Below are positions 31,222 to 37,069 of a stretch of 41,483 nt of DNA, in pieces (the first letter of the stretch is position 1; the number at the start of each line of letters is the position of its first letter). The notes beneath the pieces were generated by a model. It saw only the letters and a program-made list of their open reading frames with translations. It searched no databases and was not told the DNA's origin. The DNA is taken from IMG/VR virus record IMGVR_UViG_3300048838_000118, positions 1 to 41,483 of that record. One strand, written 5' to 3'. A program made the position numbers and the translations under genes. The DNA is from a virus.

Positions 31222-31670
31222 AACTGCACCTTGCCAAGCGGATCGTTACCGGATGCATAGACAGGCTATGCTTTGATCTTCCAGGACAAACCGTTCCGGA
31301 CGCAAGAAGGTTGATAAAGGCTGGGGTTGAAAGGTTTGACGACCGGTACAATGTCACAATCTCGACACCTTCGCGCAAGCGCACGACAGGTGACCTGTCG
31401 CAATCGCACCACCTGAACGGACATATCCAGCAGATCGCGGTGGCGACGGGAAACGATTTCGACGACGTGAAGCTATACGTCAAGCGCCGGGCCATGTCCA
31501 TGGGGCTTCCGTATCTGACAAATGAGAATGGAGACGTGGTCTACTCGCTTATCGACGGGGAGCCATTGCCCATGAGTGAACGGGATATGACAACCATCCA
31601 ATGCGGCTGGTGCATTGACTGCGCGCATATCGTCGCCGCTGATTTCGGCGTCACACTGGTGGAAAATTGA
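31209..31670 (+). CDS. NinB-like recombination protein (tentative)
   Basis: This is a 153-residue protein. The plan resembles NinB/Orf-type recombination mediators: a strand-rich start ELKLHLAKRIVTG, a DLSQSHHLNGHIQQIAVATG helix where NinB has S-x-x-QN-x-x-x-H, and YVKRRAMSMG. A late PMSERDMTTIQCGWCIDCAH segment then stands where NinB has a conserved Ser-Glu helix. In lambda such a protein binds ssDNA and SSB and loads the annealing protein. The neighbouring annealing-like gene supports this. The match is by eye and weak. Confidence 0.4.
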   Translation: MPELKLHLAKRIVTGCIDRLCFDLPGQTVPDARRLIKAGVERFDDRYNVTISTPSRKRTTGDLSQSHHLNGHIQQIAVATGNDFDDVKLYVKRRAMSMGLPYLTNENGDVVYSLIDGEPLPMSERDMTTIQCGWCIDCAHIVAADFGVTLVEN

Positions 31671-31963
31671 CCTACTACAAAAAAACGCACAGGCGCACGA
31701 GTGTTGAGCGGAAGATAATGGATTGCTACAAGGCGCAATTCCCAATGTGCGAATGTTGCGCCATAGAGCAAACGGTAGACGCGCATCATATCGTGACGGA
31801 AGGTAGCGGAGGCCCAACTGAGGTTTGGAACCTGCTGGCTCTCTGCCGGGTGTGCCATACGATGATCCACATGATGGGATGGAAGAAGGCGTGCAGCAGG
31901 TTTCCGCACCTTGCGGGAAAGATCGTCGGGGCGAGGGTAAAGATGGGGAGGGGATTGAAGTGA
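31667..31963 (+). CDS. HNH endonuclease, early region
   Basis: This 98-residue protein starts at TTG 31667, overlapping the previous stop. The compact core has CECCAIEQTVDAHHIVTEG, then VWNLLALCRVCHTMIHMMG, giving the two CxxC zinc pairs and the H-N-H order (HHI, NLL, H). The start is basic (YYKKTHRRTSVER). Such small HNH proteins beside recombination genes may resolve or nick branched DNA, like Rap/RusA-type enzymes, or may be independent homing enzymes. Confidence 0.85.
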   Translation: MTYYKKTHRRTSVERKIMDCYKAQFPMCECCAIEQTVDAHHIVTEGSGGPTEVWNLLALCRVCHTMIHMMGWKKACSRFPHLAGKIVGARVKMGRGLK

Positions 31964-32211
31964 CCATAGATAAGATACTGGAAGTGGAACAGCTCGGCGT
32001 AACCAGTAATATGGGACCGATGAAAGGGGCGTTCAGCCAGCTCGCCGCCGAGGTCAGGCGGTTGCGGGAACGTGATCGAGTGTTGATGGAAGCGCTCGGA
32101 TATGTGGTGTGTTGCGACGTCAATCCAAAGACATCGGATATATCGCCTACATCGAGGCTCATGTTTGCGGCAAACCGTGCCCGTGCCGCCATTGAAGCGG
32201 TGAAGGAGTAG
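31960..32211 (+). CDS. Hypothetical protein (83 aa)
   Basis: GTG 31960 overlaps the HNH stop, behind GGGGAGGGG. The protein VTIDKILEVEQLGVTSNMGP continues into a helix AEVRRLRERDRVLMEALGYV and ends AANRARAAIEAVKE. It resembles short phage early proteins with a coiled helix. No family was named. Confidence 0.6.
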   Translation: MTIDKILEVEQLGVTSNMGPMKGAFSQLAAEVRRLRERDRVLMEALGYVVCCDVNPKTSDISPTSRLMFAANRARAAIEAVKE

Positions 32212-32214
32212 GGG

Positions 32215-32622
32215 ATGAAGAAACCTGAAATAGTCAAGGATGATACATTCGGGATAGCTTATTACAACGCCTCCGAGATGGACGCCTACATCGCGGTCCT
32301 TGAGTCGGACAACGCCGAGATGCACGGATGTATTTCGGAACTGCAAGCCCTCTTCGACCTACAGCACACCCGCGTCAAGGCCGCAGAAGCCCTATGGCGC
32401 AAGGCCCACCCCGGCAAGGAACACGTGACGCCCGACCTTGGGGAGCTGGTTGGGTGGCTGATGGATGGGCGGGTCAAGGAGCTAGAGTCGTCGCTGGCGG
32501 AAATGGTGGAATATGCACGTGATTATCTCGGATGGGCGAGGGAAAAGCCTGACGAGATGGTTAAGGATGCTATCCAAAAGACACAAGTCTCCATCGACCG
32601 CGCACGGGCGTTGTTAGGGTAG
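32215..32622 (+). CDS. Hypothetical phage protein (135 aa) bordering the cassette array
   Basis: ATG 32215 follows AGGGG. The sequence is helical and acidic (MDAYIAVLESDNAEMHGCIS; ALWRKAHPGKEHVTPDLGEL), with no recognised domain. Its base composition matches the phage core. Its stop codon (32620-32622) touches the first attC-like stem, so this gene marks the upstream border of the integron cassettes. Confidence 0.65.
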   Translation: MKKPEIVKDDTFGIAYYNASEMDAYIAVLESDNAEMHGCISELQALFDLQHTRVKAAEALWRKAHPGKEHVTPDLGELVGWLMDGRVKELESSLAEMVEYARDYLGWAREKPDEMVKDAIQKTQVSIDRARALLG

Positions 32623-32653
32623 CTTATACCGATGGGTGTAAGCGTTGTTATGC
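32613..32653 (+). other. attC-like recombination site 0 (R'' lost)
   Basis: GCTTATACC (32622-32630) pairs with GGTGTAAGC (32635-32643). The core GTTATGC (32647-32653) follows at the spacing seen in the complete attC sites. The expected R'' box is degenerate (GTTAGGG in place of a YYYAAC box). It is the left border of cassette 1 and may be a mutated attC or a secondary target used by an integrase. Confidence 0.65.
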
Positions 32654-32948
32654 GGACGCCCTATCGGCGTAACCGCTTCGCTTATTACGCCGATAGGGCG
32701 CGGAGGTTATATGAGAGGGGAAGAGATTAAAGGAAATCATGCACACGACGCAGGAGCCTATGCACGGTGTTCTTACTGTGGTCGATATTCTGACAAACCG
32801 GGATCACTTCGCGGGTATGTAAAGTGTGACTGCGGGAAAATTGCTGGATGGTGCGGAAGCTTCAAAAAGCCAGATGAAAAATCTATCTGGAGCAACGCAT
32901 AACAACTGCTTCGACCTGACATCATAACGGATGCAGGTTAAGCAAATG
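32648..32948 (+). mobile_element. Integron gene cassette 1 (301 bp)
   Basis: The cassette starts at the TT of core G^TTATGCG and ends at the G of the next core. Its end box CGCATAAC (32896-32903) is the exact reverse complement of its own start, as expected for a circularised and re-inserted cassette. It holds a 16-bp perfect hairpin (32657-32672 with 32685-32700) around the loop CCGCTTCGCTTA, one gene and attC1. Confidence 0.9.
32711..32902 (+). CDS. Cassette 1 zinc-ribbon protein (63 aa)
   Basis: ATG 32711 follows GGAGG by four bases and lies 10 bases after the hairpin. The protein has YARCSYCGRYSDKPGSL and VKCDCGKIAGWCG, giving paired cysteines for a zinc ribbon, and ends KKPDEKSIWSNA. 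The stop codon lies inside the attC R'' box, a common economy in integron cassettes. No family was recognised. Expression from its own ribosome site is likely. Confidence 0.75.
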   Translation: MRGEEIKGNHAHDAGAYARCSYCGRYSDKPGSLRGYVKCDCGKIAGWCGSFKKPDEKSIWSNA

Positions 32949-32955
32949 TTAGATG
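32896..32955 (+). other. attC: attC1 recombination site
   Basis: R'' CGCATAAC is at 32896-32903 and R' GTTAGAT at 32948-32954. Between them the strand folds as GCTT/AAGC, ACCTG/CAGGT and ATC/GAT, with unpaired CG against T and AC against G and the loop ATAACG. Unequal unpaired bases on the two arms are the extrahelical markers that integron integrases use to choose the strand. Confidence 0.9.
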
Positions 32956-33314
32956 GATGCTCTGCCGCATTTCGGCAGTAGCCAAAATACGGACAGCGCA
33001 CCAAGCCGTCCGGGAGGATAGCGTGAAAGAAGAAAAGCAGAAAATCCGACGATTTCTCAAGGCAAACGGATGGACGAAAATTGACAAAAACTCCGAGTAC
33101 GAATCCTGGGGAAGAGACAATGCTGTCGGTGTAGATTTCAACGATAGTGAAATCACCTTTATTGGTGACTCGGGCGATTTTGCAAGCATCCGTTTGGACT
33201 TCTACGCTCTGGTCGGATTTTTCTACGTGAAAAGATTGTTGCTGCCGGTGATCCCGGACGGCATCTAACAACGACTTCAACTTGACTCGCTTGCGCTCGC
33301 AAGTTAAGTCAATG
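32949..33314 (+). mobile_element. Integron gene cassette 2 (366 bp)
   Basis: The start core GTTAGATG (32948-32955) and end box CATCTAAC (33262-33269) are exact reverse complements. Upstream of the gene are hairpins CTGCCG/CGGCAG (32962-32978) and GGAC/GTCC. It carries one gene with a GGAGG site and attC2. Confidence 0.9.
33023..33268 (+). CDS. Cassette 2 small alpha/beta protein (81 aa)
   Basis: GTG 33023 lies behind GGGAGG. An in-frame ATG 32957 would read through the hairpins and is not preferred. The protein VKEEKQKIRRFLKANGWTKI, then GRDNAVGVDFNDSEITFIGD and FYALVGFFYVKRLLL shows a helix-turn and beta-strand plan common among uncharacterised cassette proteins. No family was named. The stop lies in the attC box. 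Confidence 0.75.
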   Translation: MKEEKQKIRRFLKANGWTKIDKNSEYESWGRDNAVGVDFNDSEITFIGDSGDFASIRLDFYALVGFFYVKRLLLPVIPDGI

Positions 33315-33321
33315 TTGGGCG
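33262..33321 (+). other. attC: attC2 recombination site
   Basis: R'' CATCTAAC (33262-33269) and R' GTTGGGC (33314-33320) flank the stem GACTT and AACTTG paired with CAAGTT and AAGTC (11 bp). It is interrupted only by the single extrahelical C at 33278. R' belongs to the next cassette, so R'' and R' do not match each other, as expected. Confidence 0.92.
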
Positions 33322-33641
33322 GATTGCATACAGCATAACCGCTTCGCTTATTATGCAGATAGGCAACTAAATTGGAGGTCAAGAATGATTTTTAGACGGA
33401 TCAGATACTACATAAACAAGTTTATAGACTGGTGTTATTTCGGAAAAATTACATGTAAAGTAATATCGTGGGACGGGGGCTGCGAATCTGAAATAGAATT
33501 CCGTGGCCGAAATAATGAAGTTGTAGGGTATTGGGCTTATGGCTATTATGATCCGTATATGCCTTATCCACGTGGCCTCCAACGCCCAACAAGTAATTCA
33601 ACCTGACAATGCCCAGTAGGTCATTGCAGGTTAAGCAAATG
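33315..33641 (+). mobile_element. Integron gene cassette 3 (327 bp)
   Basis: The start core GTTGGGCG (33314-33321) and end box CGCCCAAC (33583-33590) are exact reverse complements. The leader hairpin GCATAA/TTATGC (33333-33338 with 33351-33356) has the 12-base loop CCGCTTCGCTTA, identical to cassette 1, on an unrelated stem. One gene and attC3 follow. Confidence 0.9.
33385..33606 (+). CDS. Cassette 3 protein with GYWAYGYYDPYMPY motif (73 aa)
   Basis: ATG 33385 follows GGAGG by six bases. The protein starts basic and aromatic (MIFRRIRYYINKFIDWCYFG), then has strand-type GGCESEIEFRGRNNEVVGYW and a tyrosine-rich YGYYDPYMPYPRG. The final codons run through the attC site. No known family was recognised. 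The sequence is coherent, so it is probably a real, folded protein. Confidence 0.75.
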   Translation: MIFRRIRYYINKFIDWCYFGKITCKVISWDGGCESEIEFRGRNNEVVGYWAYGYYDPYMPYPRGLQRPTSNST

Positions 33642-33648
33642 TTAGATG
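33583..33648 (+). other. attC: attC3 recombination site
   Basis: R'' CGCCCAAC (33583-33590) and R' GTTAGAT (33641-33647) flank stems AACCT/AGGTT (33600-33604 with 33628-33632) and CAATG/CATTG (33607-33611 with 33622-33626). The unpaired GA stands against C. Its 3' half is the same as in attC1 (GCAGGTTAAGCAAATGTTAG), so the two sites are related. Confidence 0.88.
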
Positions 33649-33927
33649 GATCGGCACACCGAATAAGCCTAACGGCTCACACGGATGGCCGACTAAATGC
33701 CATTGGAGGTAATTGTGAAGAAGTGGAGTAATAAAGATTTACTAGATCAGCTTATTATTCGCGCCAATCAGGTTGGTATTTTAAGCGAAAGTAACGAAGT
33801 CAGGGAGTTGTGCGAAGAAGTTTTGCTCCGTATGTCCAGTGGCATGGCTAACAACGAGTTCAAGGTGACAACGCGTATGGCTGGTACGCCTGATAAAGAT
33901 TGGTAGGCGTTGCGCCTTAACTCAATG
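33642..33927 (+). mobile_element. Integron gene cassette 4 (286 bp, damaged end)
   Basis: The cassette starts at core GTTAGATGG (33641) and ends at the G of another GTTAGATGG (33927). The leader has TCGGC/GCCGA enclosing AGCC/GGCT hairpins. The expected end box CATCTAAC is missing, so this cassette would no longer excise normally on its 3' side. Confidence 0.75.
33715..33906 (+). CDS. Cassette 4 helical protein (63 aa)
   Basis: GTG 33715 lies five bases after GGAGG. An in-frame ATG 33697 precedes that site and is not preferred. The protein VKKWSNKDLLDQLIIRANQV to NEVRELCEEVLLRMSSGMAN is a helical bundle pattern, ending VTTRMAGTPDKDW. No family was recognised. Short helical cassette proteins can be antitoxin-like, but there is no partner gene here. 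Confidence 0.7.
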   Translation: MKKWSNKDLLDQLIIRANQVGILSESNEVRELCEEVLLRMSSGMANNEFKVTTRMAGTPDKDW

Positions 33928-33934
33928 TTAGATG
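33908..33934 (+). other. attC4 half-site (5' half lost)
   Basis: CGCCTTAACTCAATGTTAGAT keeps the spacing of L' and R' seen in the other sites. The R'' and L'' arm is replaced by GGCG, which pairs locally with CGCC. The core GTTAGAT is intact at 33927-33933. It looks like an attC that lost its 5' half by deletion. Confidence 0.6.
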
Positions 33935-33943
33935 GACACTACA

Positions 33944-34109
33944 CGGCATAAGCAAAGCTTATGCCGACGGGTATCTATCTGGACAGGACCCACAGGATGG
34001 TTCAGTGGTAAAGAACAGGGCAGGCCTTCAAGTTCGATTCTTGTGTCGCTTGGTAGCCGTGAAGCTTGTCCGTCCGCTGGTTCGATTCCAGCGCTGTCTT
34101 GATAGATAC
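33944..34109 (+). ncRNA. tRNA-like structured RNA element downstream of the cassettes
   Basis: A 10-bp perfect hairpin (CGGCATAAGC with GCTTATGCCG, 33944-33966) precedes a larger fold. GTATCTATCTGGACAG (33971-33986) pairs with CTGTCTTGATAGATAC (34094-34109) at 15 of 16 positions. Inside it are a D-arm-like hairpin GTTC/GAAC (34000-34016), a T-arm-like hairpin CAAG-TTCGATT-CTTG (34029-34043) and a second one CGCTGG-TTCGATT-CCAGCG (34075-34093). The second directly abuts the closing helix, as a T-arm does in tRNA. No complete cloverleaf could be drawn. Confidence 0.6.
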
Positions 34110-34140
34110 CTGATGATTTTCAGACTAGAAGGAGTATGGG

Positions 34141-34353
34141 ATGGAGAGAAAAGCCAAAGCAAGGACATGGTTTGGTTGTAAGCCGTGTCTCTATACACCG
34201 AGACGAAACGAAAAACAGTCGTCTGAAAACTGGAGTGTCTATAGTCCGGGTAAGTGTCCGAAATGCGGTGCAAAGATGCGTATGCACTTTGAGACACCCC
34301 CTGAAGAAATTACAGCGAAATGGTTTGAACGGGCGTTGCTCAAGGAGGACTGA
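34141..34353 (+). CDS. Zinc-ribbon protein, phage restriction-alleviation type (Lar-like, tentative)
   Basis: This 70-residue protein starts at ATG 34141 after GAAGGAG. Cysteines in GCKPC and CPKCGAKM form a zinc ribbon, and the protein ends in a helix (EEITAKWFERALLKED). The pattern of two cysteine pairs, an internal W, and the last pair followed by a helix is seen in small phage Lar-like ribbons. It is a weak match. It marks the return to ordinary phage genes after the cassettes and RNA element. The next gene starts at its stop. Confidence 0.5.
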   Translation: MERKAKARTWFGCKPCLYTPRRNEKQSSENWSVYSPGKCPKCGAKMRMHFETPPEEITAKWFERALLKED

Positions 34354-34581
34354 ATGGAAGAGATCAAGCTCGGTGAGACGCGGCACGCGCTACACGACAC
34401 CGACGCCGACCTGCTGGACGGGTTCGCCAAGGCGGCGCTGACGGGGATGCTTGCGTTTGGGGCAAGCAATATGCACAAAGACTCTGTACGTAGAGTTGTG
34501 GCAGAAGAGGCTTACTCTATGGCTGATGAAATGATGTCCGAGCGGGTAAGGCGAAGGAAAAACAATGGAGGCAACGAATGA
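34354..34581 (+). CDS. Hypothetical helical protein (75 aa)
   Basis: ATG 34354 directly follows the previous stop with AAGGAGG upstream. MEEIKLGETRHALHDTDADL, a weakly hydrophobic helix (AKAALTGMLAFGASNM) and a basic end RVRRRKNNGG are seen. No family was recognised. ATGA couples it to the SSB gene. Confidence 0.6.
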   Translation: MEEIKLGETRHALHDTDADLLDGFAKAALTGMLAFGASNMHKDSVRRVVAEEAYSMADEMMSERVRRRKNNGGNE

Positions 34582-34979
34582 ACGATCTAAACAGTGTGGT
34601 TTTAGGCGGGCGGCTTACCCGTGATTCAGAGACAAAATACACCGCCGGAGGGCTTGCCGTGTGCAACTTCTCCATCGCCAACAACCAGTCGAAAAAGTCC
34701 GGAGACGGATGGGAGATGGTGGCGTACTTCTACGACGTCGCGGTGTTCGGCAAGATGGCTGAGACGCTTGGTCAGTACCTTGTCAAGGGCAAGCAGATAA
34801 CCCTTGTCGGCGAGCTTTCAACCGACCGCTGGGAGAAGGACGGCGTGAAGCATGAGAAGGTTAAAATAAGGGCTACAAGCATCCAATTGGGCCATGGCGG
34901 GGATACCCACTCCAGCAAACCATCGGATTCAGAAACAACCACCGTGGCAGACGGATTCGCCGATGATATCCCATTTTAG
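34578..34979 (+). CDS. ssb: Single-stranded DNA-binding protein
   Basis: This 133-residue SSB has the OB-fold opening MNDLNSVVLGGRLTRDSETK and AVCNFSIANNQ, then YFYDVAVFGKMAETLGQYLVKG and the strand RWEKDGVKHEKVKIRATSIQ. The acidic C-terminal tip FADDIPF docks partner proteins. It protects ssDNA during replication and recombination. The start overlaps the previous stop. Confidence 0.95.
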   Translation: MNDLNSVVLGGRLTRDSETKYTAGGLAVCNFSIANNQSKKSGDGWEMVAYFYDVAVFGKMAETLGQYLVKGKQITLVGELSTDRWEKDGVKHEKVKIRATSIQLGHGGDTHSSKPSDSETTTVADGFADDIPF

Positions 34980-34988
34980 GATGCGAGC

Positions 34989-35180
34989 ATGAGTAGGGAA
35001 ATATCGGCGACTATTGACGACGAGCTTTATTTAGCGTGCATGGTCAACGCGCAGCACAGGTTTGGTGCGACCGCGCGGATGTCAGATTATGTGAGGACGG
35101 CGCTTGTCCAGCTTGAGCGCCGTGATTCGGCGACAAGAGCCAAAACGGGGCGTGGAAGCGTCGGAAGCGCTCGGGAGTGA
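34989..35180 (+). CDS. Ribbon-helix-helix-like protein (63 aa)
   Basis: ATG 34989 follows GAGC. The start MSREISATIDDELYLACMVN is a strand followed by a helix, then RFGATARMSDYVRTALVQLE forms a second helix. This is the Arc/MetJ ribbon-helix-helix pattern, so a dimeric DNA-binding regulator is likely. The C-terminus is short and basic. Its target is unknown. Confidence 0.6.
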   Translation: MSREISATIDDELYLACMVNAQHRFGATARMSDYVRTALVQLERRDSATRAKTGRGSVGSARE

Positions 35181-35213
35181 GAAAGTACGTCTATACGTGT
35201 TTGCGTTTGATGC

Positions 35214-35230
35214 CTGTACAGACTGTACAG
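35214..35230 (+). promoter_or_regulatory. Tandem 8-bp palindromes, possible operator
   Basis: CTGTACAG occurs twice (35214-35221 and 35223-35230) with one base between. Each copy is a perfect palindrome. It lies 11 bases before the start codon of the next membrane protein and 34 bases after the ribbon-helix-helix gene, so that protein could bind here. This is only a suggestion. Confidence 0.35.
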
Positions 35231-35241
35231 CGGAGGGCATT

Positions 35242-35454
35242 TTGATAATCATCACAGCGTTTATCTGCTGGCTCATGTTGATGCGCTGGCAGATACGGCA
35301 CATCCACAACAACCGGGGCTGGTCGTACCTTGACCACTACAGATACGGCGACCGGCTTACGTGGCGTGGGTACAAGTCAACAGCGATAGACGTCAAGCAG
35401 TATGACATGGTGATAAGACGGGACCTGAGCGGGCTGATATGGAGGGGCAGATGA
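35242..35454 (+). CDS. Single-span membrane protein (70 aa)
   Basis: TTG 35242 lies 5 bases after GGAGG. An N-terminal membrane segment (IIITAFICWLMLMRW) is followed by a basic aromatic tail (RGWSYLDHYRYGDRLTWRGY). The frame is open upstream, but no better start was seen. The role is unknown. It overlaps the MazG-like gene start. Confidence 0.6.
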   Translation: MIIITAFICWLMLMRWQIRHIHNNRGWSYLDHYRYGDRLTWRGYKSTAIDVKQYDMVIRRDLSGLIWRGR

Positions 35455-35693
35455 TATTCGATGAAATAGCCGAAGAAAGAAAGCGGCAGGATGACAAGTG
35501 GGGTACGCAATCGCACGAGCCGATAGAATGGCTTCCGATACTTATGGAGGAAGTTGGAGAGGTGGCGCGGGAGGTGTGCGAAAACCACTTTCCGGTATAC
35601 GGGAAAAGTGATATGTCAAATTACCGAAAAGAACTTATTCAGGTTGCGGCGGTTGTGGTACACATGATCGAGAATCTGGATGCAACAGAATGA
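35451..35693 (+). CDS. MazG-like nucleotide pyrophosphohydrolase
   Basis: This 80-residue protein starts at ATG 35451 behind GGAGGGG. MIFDEIAEERKRQDDKWGTQ is the typical phage MazG-like opening, then ILMEEVGEVAREVCENHF holds the ExxE metal site, and RKELIQVAAVVVHMIENLD completes the helical fold. Such enzymes hydrolyse (d)NTPs to monophosphates and can blunt host alarmone or nucleotide signals. The ATGA overlap couples it to the helicase gene. Confidence 0.9.
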   Translation: MIFDEIAEERKRQDDKWGTQSHEPIEWLPILMEEVGEVAREVCENHFPVYGKSDMSNYRKELIQVAAVVVHMIENLDATE

Positions 35694-37069
35694 CGTATCA
35701 AGAGTTTATTGAAAGCAAGAGCCAATACGGATCAAAGACAGGATTCAAGCCGACATTCATGCCTGATTGGCTCTTTGATTTTCAGGTATTCCTTACCGAG
35801 TGGATGGTAGAGCATGGAAGGTCTGCATGTTTTGCAGATTGCGGGCTTGGAAAGACTCCGATGCAACTGGTGTGGGCGCAGAATATAATCGAGCATACCA
35901 ATAAGCCTACGCTTTATATAACTCCCTTGGCGGTATCATCGCAGACTGTAAAGGAGGCTAATAAGTTCGGAATTGACGCCGTGCAATCCAAGGATGGAAA
36001 GTTTGAAGGAAAAAGGATAATTGTAACAAATTACGAGCGATTGCATAATTTCAGCCCTGATGATTTCGGAGGTGTTACTTGCGACGAGTCAAGTGCGATA
36101 AAAAATTTTCACGGGAAGCGCAAAGCCGAGGTTACCGAGTTCATGCGTACAATAAAGTACCGCTCTTTATGGACCGCAACCGCCGCTCCGAATGACTACA
36201 TCGAGCTTGGGACATCCAGCGAAGCGCTAGGGGAATTGGGATACATGGATATGCTTAATATGTTTTTTAAGAACGACCAGAATACAAGCGATACTAAAAC
36301 AAAATGGAGGTCTCAACAAGGTAGCTCTAATAAGTTCAGGTTCAAGGGTCACGCCGAGCTTGCTTTTTGGAGGTGGATAACTTCATGGGCGCGTGCGATG
36401 CGCAGACCGTCAGACCTGGGGTTTGACGATTCAAGATTCATACTTCCGCCGCTCATCGAGAATGAGCATATTGTCGAATCCTCAAAACCGCTCCCGGGCT
36501 TCCTGTTCTCGCTTTCGGCCTCCAATTTTTACGAAGAGAGACTTGAACGGAGGCAGACAATAAAGGAGCGTTGCGAACATGCCGCAAAACTTGCTAGCGC
36601 GCATGATGATTCAACCGTTTTGTGGTGCCATATGAACGACGAGGGCGATATGATGGAAAAGATGATAAAAGGTTCGGTACAGATTTCAGGAAAAGACAGC
36701 GATGAGAAGAAGGAGGAGGCGTATTCAGGGTTTGCGGATGGCAGTATCAAGAAGCTTATAACCAAGCCGAAGATCGGAGCGTGGGGTTTAAATTGGCAAC
36801 ATTGTAACCATGTGATAAGCTTTGCAAGCCATTCATATGAACAATATTACCAGCAGGTCAGGAGATGCTGGAGGTTCGGACAAAAAAGGCCGGTTACTGT
36901 TGACCTTATCGCTTCGGAGGGTGAAGTAGGGATAAAGAATAACATGAGAAGAAAATCCGAAGCGGCTGACAAGATGTTCACTTCGCTTGTAAATGAAATG
37001 AACAACTCAATACGGATAAACAAGTCGAATACGTTCACGAATAAAATGGAGGTTCCAGCGTGGCTATAA
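35690..37069 (+). CDS. SNF2-type DEAD/DEAH helicase
   Basis: This is a 459-residue protein. Motif I is ADCGLGKTPMQL at residues 49-60, motif II is TCDESSAIKN (DES in place of DEAH, as in many phage SNF2 proteins), motif III is WTATAAPND, and motif VI is QQVRRCWRFGQKRPV. The enzyme uses ATP to move along or remodel double-stranded DNA. Phage members of this family probably unwind replication intermediates. The methyltransferase gene starts 10 bases before its end, so the two are made together. Confidence 0.92.
   Translation: MTYQEFIESKSQYGSKTGFKPTFMPDWLFDFQVFLTEWMVEHGRSACFADCGLGKTPMQLVWAQNIIEHTNKPTLYITPLAVSSQTVKEANKFGIDAVQSKDGKFEGKRIIVTNYERLHNFSPDDFGGVTCDESSAIKNFHGKRKAEVTEFMRTIKYRSLWTATAAPNDYIELGTSSEALGELGYMDMLNMFFKNDQNTSDTKTKWRSQQGSSNKFRFKGHAELAFWRWITSWARAMRRPSDLGFDDSRFILPPLIENEHIVESSKPLPGFLFSLSASNFYEERLERRQTIKERCEHAAKLASAHDDSTVLWCHMNDEGDMMEKMIKGSVQISGKDSDEKKEEAYSGFADGSIKKLITKPKIGAWGLNWQHCNHVISFASHSYEQYYQQVRRCWRFGQKRPVTVDLIASEGEVGIKNNMRRKSEAADKMFTSLVNEMNNSIRINKSNTFTNKMEVPAWL

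Noticed and set aside
31473-32237. Antisense frame of 254 codons across three early genes
   Set aside because: It spans several well-supported forward genes and shows no domain; forward overlaps and ribosome sites explain the region.
32600-34000. CRISPR-like array reading of the repeated GTTAGATGG words
   Set aside because: Repeats are short, unequally spaced (about 290-370 bases) and flank genes; the attC interpretation explains them fully.
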